A stretch of 64,000 bases of DNA from Clostridium_AD sp050717545. GTDB taxonomy: Bacteria; Bacillota; Clostridia; Clostridiales; Clostridiaceae. Below the pieces are notes generated by a model. The model did not search any database and had not been told where the DNA came from. It worked only from the letters and a program-made list of their open reading frames with translations. The stretch spans positions 42,630 through 106,629 of the forward strand of contig NZ_JBOITN010000037.1 in NCBI RefSeq assembly GCF_050717545.1, read 5' to 3'. Below, one piece after another: positions 59,105 through 64,000 of this stretch. Made by a program: the position numbers and the translations under genes. Position 1 is the stretch's first letter. Every line of letters starts with the position of its first letter.

Positions 59105-61546
59105 TTAAATATGCAAAGGCTTAAAGAGCAATTCACTATTTTCCATAATAACACTTACATTATCACCTTTAACAATCCTACCATTAAGTATCTCCTCAGA
59201 AAGTTTATCCTCTACTTGTCTAGTAATTTCTCGTCTAAGTGGCCTAGCTCCATAGATGGTATTATAACCCGATTTAGCCAAGTGTTTTTTAGTATCCTCA
59301 TCAAAAATAATATTAATTTCAAGTTCTTTAAGGCGATTGGTCACCGACCTAAGCATTATCTCGACTATTTTATATAAATCATCGTGATCTAGTGAATGAA
59401 ATACAATAATATCATCTATTCTGTTTAGGAATTCGGGTCTAAATGAAAGTTTTAACTCTTCCATAATGTTTTCTTTCATTTTATCATATTCTGAGTTTAG
59501 ATTATTTTCTTTTATGTCAAACCCTAAATACTTTTGCTTTTTCAATGTAGATGCACCTACATTAGATGTCATTATGATTACTGTGTTCTTAAAATCTACT
59601 GTTTTCCCTCTGCCATCTGTTAGCCTCCCATCTTCTAATATTTGAAGCAAAATGTTAACTACATCCGGATGTGCTTTTTCAATTTCATCAAAAAGTATAA
59701 CTGAATATGGATTTCTCCTCACCTTTTCTGTTAATTGACCACCTTCATCAAATCCTACATATCCTGGTGGTGAACCCATAAGCCTTGAAACAGTATGTTT
59801 ATCCATATATTCCGACATATCTATTCTTATCATGTTGTTCTCATCACCAAACATAGCATCAGCTAAAGCTTTTGATAATTCCGTTTTCCCAACACCTGTT
59901 GGTCCTAAAAATATAAATGATCCTATAGGTCTTTCAGGATCCTTTAATCCTACTCTTGCACGTCTTATAGCCTTTGAAATAGATACGACCGCCTCACTCT
60001 GCCCTATTACTCTCGTATGGAGCACATCTTCTAATTTTAATAACCTCTCTGATTCTTTTTGCGTCAATTTCTCTATAGGAATATGAATCCATCTTGATAC
60101 CACATTAGCAATTTCAATTTCAGTAACTATTAGTTTTTCCGCTTGATTTTGAGTTATCCAATTATTTTTAAAATTATATAACTTATCCTTTAATTGTTTT
60201 TCAGTATCTCTTGTTTTAGCTGCCTTTTCAAAATCCTGTACTGATATAGCATCAGATTTTTCTTTTAAAATTTTATCTAACTCTTCCTCTAAATTCTTTA
60301 AATTTGGTGGAGCAGTCAAATTCTGAATTCTTACTTTTGCTCCAGCCTCATCTATAAGGTCAATTGCTTTATCAGGTAAAAATCTATCTGATATATATCT
60401 GTGTGACAAACTAACAGCTGCCTCAAGAGCGCCGTCAGTAATCTTTACTCTATGATGTGCCTCGTACTTATCTCTTAATCCCTTTAATATTTCGACAGCT
60501 TCCTGTTTACTTGGCTCTCCTACAATTATAGGCTGGAACCTTCTCTCAAGTGCTGAGTCCTTTTCAATATGCTTTCTATATTCATCTATAGTCGTTGCAC
60601 CTATACATTGAATTTCCCCTCGAGCAAGCGCCGGTTTTAATATATTAGATGCATCAATTGCCCCCTCAGCTCCTCCTGCTCCAATAATAGTATGGATTTC
60701 ATCTATAAATATAATAATATTGCCTGCTACTAATATCTCTTTCATAACCTTTTTAAGCCGTTCTTCAAACTCGCCTCTATATTTCGAACCTGCAACCATT
60801 GACGATATATCTAAAGTAATAACTCTTTTATCCTTTAAAATCTCAGGAATACTGCCTGATGCTATTCTTTGTGCAAGACCTTCTGCTATAGCAGTTTTAC
60901 CTACACCCGGCTCCCCAATAAGGCATGGATTATTTTTCATTCTTCTACACAAAATTTCCAAAAGCCTTTGGGTTTCATCATCTCTTCCTATAACAGGGTC
61001 AAGTTTGCCTTCTCTAGCCATTTCAGTTAAATCCTTACCAAAATGATCTAATGTAGTTGTAACATGCTTTTGTTTTTCTCCTGATGAGCTTCCTTTTGGA
61101 TTATCCTCAGAGCACCAATTGTTTAATATATCATTTCTTAGTTTATTAAAATCAACTCCTAAGTTATCTAAAATCGTATATGCAACACCTTCTGATTCTT
61201 TAATTAATGCCAGTAAAATATGTTCAGGACTAATATAGTTATGATTTAAATTTCTTGCTTCTAAAAGACTTAATTCTAGTAATCTTTTTGTCCTTGGCGT
61301 TAGAGGAATCTCATTCCTACGCATTTCTACGTCCCCTTCACCCTCATACTCCACTACTAATTTTTTTACCGCCTCAGATGAAACTCTCATATCATTTAAT
61401 GATTTCTTACATAAACCATCTTGTTCCCTTAAAACTCCGAGAAGTATATGCTCCGTACCAACATAGCCATGTTTTAATTGTTGCGCCTCTTCTTGGGCAT
61501 ATACCAAAACCTTTTGTGCTCTTTCTGTAAATTTATTAAACATCAT
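59105..61546 (-). CDS. clpC: ATP-dependent Clp protease ATP-binding subunit ClpC
   Basis: ClpC (813 residues) unfolds proteins for ClpP. It has two N-terminal Clp repeats (FTERAQKVLVYAQEEAQQLK; EHILLALIKESEGVAY) and AAA1 (GEPGVGKT, then IIIFIDEIHTIIGAG). A UVR/M-domain with DKILKEKSDAISVQDFEKAA and AAA2 (GPTGVGKTELSKAL, VILFDEIEKAHPD) follow. A ClpP-docking LGF loop is in KKQKYLGFDI. The start is the first ATG of ATGATG behind GTGAGGT. The usual neighbours ctsR, mcsA and mcsB (upstream) and radA (downstream) are absent. Confidence 0.97.
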   Translation of the reverse strand: MMFNKFTERAQKVLVYAQEEAQQLKHGYVGTEHILLGVLREQDGLCKKSLNDMRVSSEAVKKLVVEYEGEGDVEMRRNEIPLTPRTKRLLELSLLEARNLNHNYISPEHILLALIKESEGVAYTILDNLGVDFNKLRNDILNNWCSEDNPKGSSSGEKQKHVTTTLDHFGKDLTEMAREGKLDPVIGRDDETQRLLEILCRRMKNNPCLIGEPGVGKTAIAEGLAQRIASGSIPEILKDKRVITLDISSMVAGSKYRGEFEERLKKVMKEILVAGNIIIFIDEIHTIIGAGGAEGAIDASNILKPALARGEIQCIGATTIDEYRKHIEKDSALERRFQPIIVGEPSKQEAVEILKGLRDKYEAHHRVKITDGALEAAVSLSHRYISDRFLPDKAIDLIDEAGAKVRIQNLTAPPNLKNLEEELDKILKEKSDAISVQDFEKAAKTRDTEKQLKDKLYNFKNNWITQNQAEKLIVTEIEIANVVSRWIHIPIEKLTQKESERLLKLEDVLHTRVIGQSEAVVSISKAIRRARVGLKDPERPIGSFIFLGPTGVGKTELSKALADAMFGDENNMIRIDMSEYMDKHTVSRLMGSPPGYVGFDEGGQLTEKVRRNPYSVILFDEIEKAHPDVVNILLQILEDGRLTDGRGKTVDFKNTVIIMTSNVGASTLKKQKYLGFDIKENNLNSEYDKMKENIMEELKLSFRPEFLNRIDDIIVFHSLDHDDLYKIVEIMLRSVTNRLKELEINIIFDEDTKKHLAKSGYNTIYGARPLRREITRQVEDKLSEEILNGRIVKGDNVSVIMENSELLFKPLHI

Positions 61547-61609
61547 ATTTAAATACCTCACTTGCAATGAATTTGCTTATAATTTTAATTATACCCAATT
61601 TCCTTGCAA

Positions 61610-61641
61610 TAATTACATAGTATAATAGACTTATGTAATTA
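61610..61641. promoter_or_regulatory. Interrupted palindrome upstream of clpC (candidate operator)
   Basis: TAATTACATA-N12-TATGTAATTA, perfect 10-bp arms, 63-95 nt before the clpC ATG. The 12-nt centre holds TATTATACT, a possible -10. No CtsR box (GGTCAAA repeats) is seen in the region. Confidence 0.6.
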
Positions 61642-61710
61642 TTTAATAAAAAAACATCATATATTTTCTATTTGGAATTCCTTTTTCATACTCGTTAGAA
61701 AAAATTAGTA

Positions 61711-61761
61711 ATAAAATAGAAAGGCTTATCACCTTTTTTTAAGAGGATAAGCCTTTCTATT
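61711..61761 (-). terminator. Terminator after the aminopeptidase P gene
   Basis: A perfect 16-bp stem (61715-61730 with 61746-61761) and 15-nt loop, then TTATT on the minus strand, 4 nt after the stop codon. Confidence 0.88.
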
Positions 61762-61765
61762 ACAT

Positions 61766-63007
61766 CTACTTTGACATAAACCTTTCAATATCTTCCACTG
61801 TTTTAATAATTTGTTTTGAAAGATTTTCGCATCCATTCTGTGTAATTAATATATCATCCTCTATTCTAATTCCAATACTCTCTTCCTGTATATATAGTCC
61901 TGGCTCATTAGTTAATAACATCCCTGCTTTTAATTCAATATCTCTACTTCCTACATCATGGGTATCTAGACCCAAATAATGGCTTACACCATGAAAATAA
62001 TACTTAGGTAGTTCACTAGCTTCTTTAATAAGGCCTAGTTCCTTGCAACCAGCCACAAGTGCCTTCTTAGCCGCTTCGTTTAAAACTGAGAACATTACAC
62101 CAGGTTTTGCAATTGCTACAACCGCTTCTTGAGCTCTAAGTACTACATTATATACTTGTTTTTGTCTTTGAGTAAACTTTCCATTAATAGGAAATGTACG
62201 ACTTATATCCGCATTATAATATTTATATTGAGCTCCCAAATCAAACAGAATTAATTTACCGTCTTCAAGTTCACTTTTGTTTTCCACATAATGAAGTATA
62301 GTAGCATTTTTACCTGAAGCCGCTATAGTTTTAAATGCATAATCTGTTACACCACTACTTTTCAATATAAAATTAAAGTATGCCTCTAATTGATACTCTG
62401 TCATACCTACTTTAGCATTTTTCATTAGTGATTTTATACCTCTATCCGTTATATCAATGGCTTTCCTAATTAATGAAATTTCTTCTTCTGATTTAATAAC
62501 CCTAAGATCTGATATTTCATTATATATATTTTTTACTATTAAATATGGGTATCTTTCCACTGCAGCCTTAGCAAATCTTTGTGATGAAGTTGTTGATATA
62601 TGAAATTCTTGCCTCTCAAGATCTAAATATAAATCTTCTATTTTGTTTCTATCTAAAATTGATCCAAAGGTTTCCTCAAATTTTTCTAGAAATTTAATGT
62701 TTTCTATACCTGAAATTTCTTTTGCCTCGATCTCACTAATTTTTTCTCCTACCCATCTGGCCATAATAGAATCACTTTTCTCTATAAATAATGTTTCTTC
62801 AACTTTACCATTTGTCTTTACTAACATTAAAATCATTTTCTCTCTATTAATTCCTGTTAAATAATAAAAATTTCTATTTGGTGTAAATTCATATGTTTCA
62901 TCGCCTGATTTATATGGAGCTTGACCAGCAAACATCAATGTTATAGATTTTTCTTCTAACTTATCCCATAATTTTTTTCTGTTTTTAGAAAATAATGTAT
63001 TTTCCAT
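61766..63007 (-). CDS. pepP: Xaa-Pro aminopeptidase (aminopeptidase P, M24B)
   Basis: Removes N-terminal residues preceding proline. The 413-residue protein has an AMP_N domain (FTPNRNFYYLTGI) and an M24 metal-dependent peptidase domain with ligands in LILFDLGAQYKYYNADISRT (two Asp), FHGVSHYLGLDTHDVG (His), LTNEPGLYI (Glu) and GIRIEDDILI (Glu). AGGAGG precedes the ATG. The gene stands alone between two long gaps. Confidence 0.94.
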   Translation of the reverse strand: MENTLFSKNRKKLWDKLEEKSITLMFAGQAPYKSGDETYEFTPNRNFYYLTGINREKMILMLVKTNGKVEETLFIEKSDSIMARWVGEKISEIEAKEISGIENIKFLEKFEETFGSILDRNKIEDLYLDLERQEFHISTTSSQRFAKAAVERYPYLIVKNIYNEISDLRVIKSEEEISLIRKAIDITDRGIKSLMKNAKVGMTEYQLEAYFNFILKSSGVTDYAFKTIAASGKNATILHYVENKSELEDGKLILFDLGAQYKYYNADISRTFPINGKFTQRQKQVYNVVLRAQEAVVAIAKPGVMFSVLNEAAKKALVAGCKELGLIKEASELPKYYFHGVSHYLGLDTHDVGSRDIELKAGMLLTNEPGLYIQEESIGIRIEDDILITQNGCENLSKQIIKTVEDIERFMSK

Positions 63008-63327
63008 TTCAATCCTCCTGTAAGTATTTATATTTTCTATTTATCTTTATAACATAACACTCGCTTAAAATAATTTCAATATTTTTTAGAATAATCAATT
63101 GCCTTATATGCTTATATATAAAATAATTCTAAAATGGAGACCTTGACGTCTTACTGTTAATTAACGTGTTTTCAAAGCAATCCATAAGATAATACTTACT
63201 TAAAATAAAATCAAAAAAACAAATGCTTAAGGTTTGCCTCTAACATTTGTTTTATTAAAACATTTCAATATTGTTAATAAATGGTCCTATACATAGAATC
63301 CATTTTAGTTTTATACCTAATGGATCT
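63008..63327. other. Gap between pepP and the 78-aa gene
   Basis: 320 nt, AT-rich, no gene seen. It contains a terminator (63213-63253) for the 78-residue gene; the rest shows nothing recognisable, including no clear pepP promoter. Confidence 0.6.
63213..63253 (-). terminator. Terminator after the 78-aa gene
   Basis: AAAACAAATG / CATTTGTTTT, 10-bp stem with an 18-nt loop, followed by TTTG on the minus strand, about 75 nt after the stop. Confidence 0.7.
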
Positions 63328-63564
63328 TTATGTTTTTTTTTGAGATGTTATATAGTATTGCCCACCTTGCGTACCTCCTTGGGTTACAACATCAAAAGCA
63401 TTGTTTTCTAACATTTTACACAATATTCTCATTTCCTCAGGGTCTTTCATTTTTGAAGTAATTGTAAATTTATCATTTTGTTTAATTAGACTCATATAAT
63501 CATGAATACTGCTGTAATCACTTAAATTGATATCTCCAGGAATGTCTAATTTATATTCAGACAT
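63328..63564 (-). CDS. Small hypothetical protein (78 aa)
   Basis: An acidic, soluble 78-residue protein with no membrane segment or cysteine cluster (one Cys, in ILCKML). The C-terminal half reads VVTQGGTQGGQYYITSQ, with a repeated TQGG. GGGGGAG precedes the ATG. I do not recognise the family; a terminator and a clear ribosome site support it as a real gene. Confidence 0.7.
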   Translation of the reverse strand: MSEYKLDIPGDINLSDYSSIHDYMSLIKQNDKFTITSKMKDPEEMRILCKMLENNAFDVVTQGGTQGGQYYITSQKKT

Positions 63565-63669
63565 TTATTTCTCCCCCTTTTTTTATATATATCATTAGTT
63601 TTTGTAATTTTAAATAAATTATGCGTATTGTCATAATATTTTATATTGCCAAAATCATGTGCTAAATAT

Positions 63670-63736
63670 AAAAAAAAAGTATCAATAAGCAAATATTAAT
63701 AATTTTACATTATTAATATTTGCTTATTGATACTTT
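63670..63736 (-). terminator. Long perfect hairpin terminator downstream of the rRNA/tRNA-Asn unit
   Basis: Arms 63676-63703 and 63709-63736 pair perfectly over 28 bp around a 5-nt loop. On the minus strand the stem is followed by TTTTTT. There is no U-run on the plus side, so it acts on transcripts coming from the rRNA operon. Confidence 0.85.
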
Positions 63737-63783
63737 CTATGTAATATTTCTTTATAATAATATTTTATAATTTTCTATAAAAT

Positions 63784-63810
63784 AAAAAAAGCTAATAATT
63801 AGCTTTTTTT
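63784..63810. terminator. First terminator after tRNA-Asn
   Basis: AAAAAAAGCTAA-TAA-TTAGCTTTTTTT, a 12-bp stem with a 3-nt loop and built-in U-run in both directions, 8 nt after the tRNA. Confidence 0.85.
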
Positions 63811-63818
63811 AGATAAAA

Positions 63819-63893
<75 letters not shown>

Positions 63894-63898
63894 TTATT

Positions 63899-64000
63899 AC
63901 CTGGCGACAACCTACTCTTCCACAAGGTCACCCCTGCAGTACCATCGGCGCATTGAAGCTTAACCTTCGTGTTCGGTATGGGAACGGGTGTTACCTTCAT
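63899..64000 (-). rRNA. rrf: 5S ribosomal RNA (3' part; 5' end beyond window)
   Basis: On the minus strand the window edge opens into 5S rRNA: CCGTTCCCATACCGAACACG, then AAGCTTCAATGCGCCGATGG, ending GAGTAGGTTGTCGCCAGG. About 100 nt are present; roughly 15 nt of the 5' end are outside. The exact 3' end is uncertain by 2-3 nt. Confidence 0.95.

Overview
The window comes from a low-GC, endospore-forming Firmicute, almost certainly Clostridium sensu stricto. The evidence is AT-rich DNA with strong Shine-Dalgarno sites, S10-spc-alpha and rif/str gene order, sporulation-linked genes (spo0H-type sigma factor, CwlD amidase, SleB/CwlJ-type hydrolase), a glmS ribozyme and a c-di-AMP riboswitch. Nearly all genes lie on the minus strand, so the replication origin is probably beyond the right-hand end, where an rRNA operon enters the window (5S rRNA 3' part and tRNA-Asn).

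Layout, left to right. 1-7.15 kb: amino-sugar and c-di-AMP block (glmS with its ribozyme, glmM, an FAD oxidoreductase, cdaR, cdaA). 7.4-14.2 kb: a mixed accessory stretch. It holds an unknown membrane-anchored protein, a c-di-AMP riboswitch in front of a secreted SleB/CwlJ-type hydrolase, thioredoxin with a pyridine-nucleotide-independent-looking thioredoxin reductase, a TPR membrane protein, a 39-residue membrane peptide, cwlD and a divergent superoxide dismutase. 14.3-34.5 kb: rpsI-rplM, truA, the ECF transporter core, then the alpha, spc and S10 ribosomal-protein operons. 34.9-52.1 kb: tuf, fusA, rpsG, rpsL, an L7Ae-like gene, rpoC, rpoB, rplL, rplJ, rplA, rplK, nusG, secE, rpmG and a second tuf. 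52.2-58.5 kb: tRNA-Thr, tRNA-Gly, sigH, rae1, rlmB, mrnC, ispD, a PIN/TRAM protein, a CarD-like regulator and a small unknown gene. 58.5-64 kb: a broken disA, clpC, an aminopeptidase P, a small unknown gene, tRNA-Asn and 5S rRNA.

The main biological theme beyond housekeeping is c-di-AMP. The window holds the membrane cyclase CdaA with its partners CdaR and GlmM. A c-di-AMP aptamer controlling a cell-wall hydrolase lies about 1.4 kb away. The second clostridial cyclase, DisA, survives only as a frameshifted remnant with most of its cyclase domain deleted. The adjacent radA is missing, and so is the usual ctsR-mcsA-mcsB group on the other side of clpC. CdaA may therefore be the only c-di-AMP source, and ClpC may have left CtsR/McsB control; a long interrupted palindrome lies over a possible clpC promoter.

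Other points of note are an Asn at the rifampicin-pocket position normally occupied by His in RpoB, two apparently identical tuf genes 16 kb apart in direct orientation, structured leaders in front of rpsJ, rplJ, rplM and the str operon, and matched palindromes at the trxA promoter. No CRISPR array, insertion sequence or prophage was seen.
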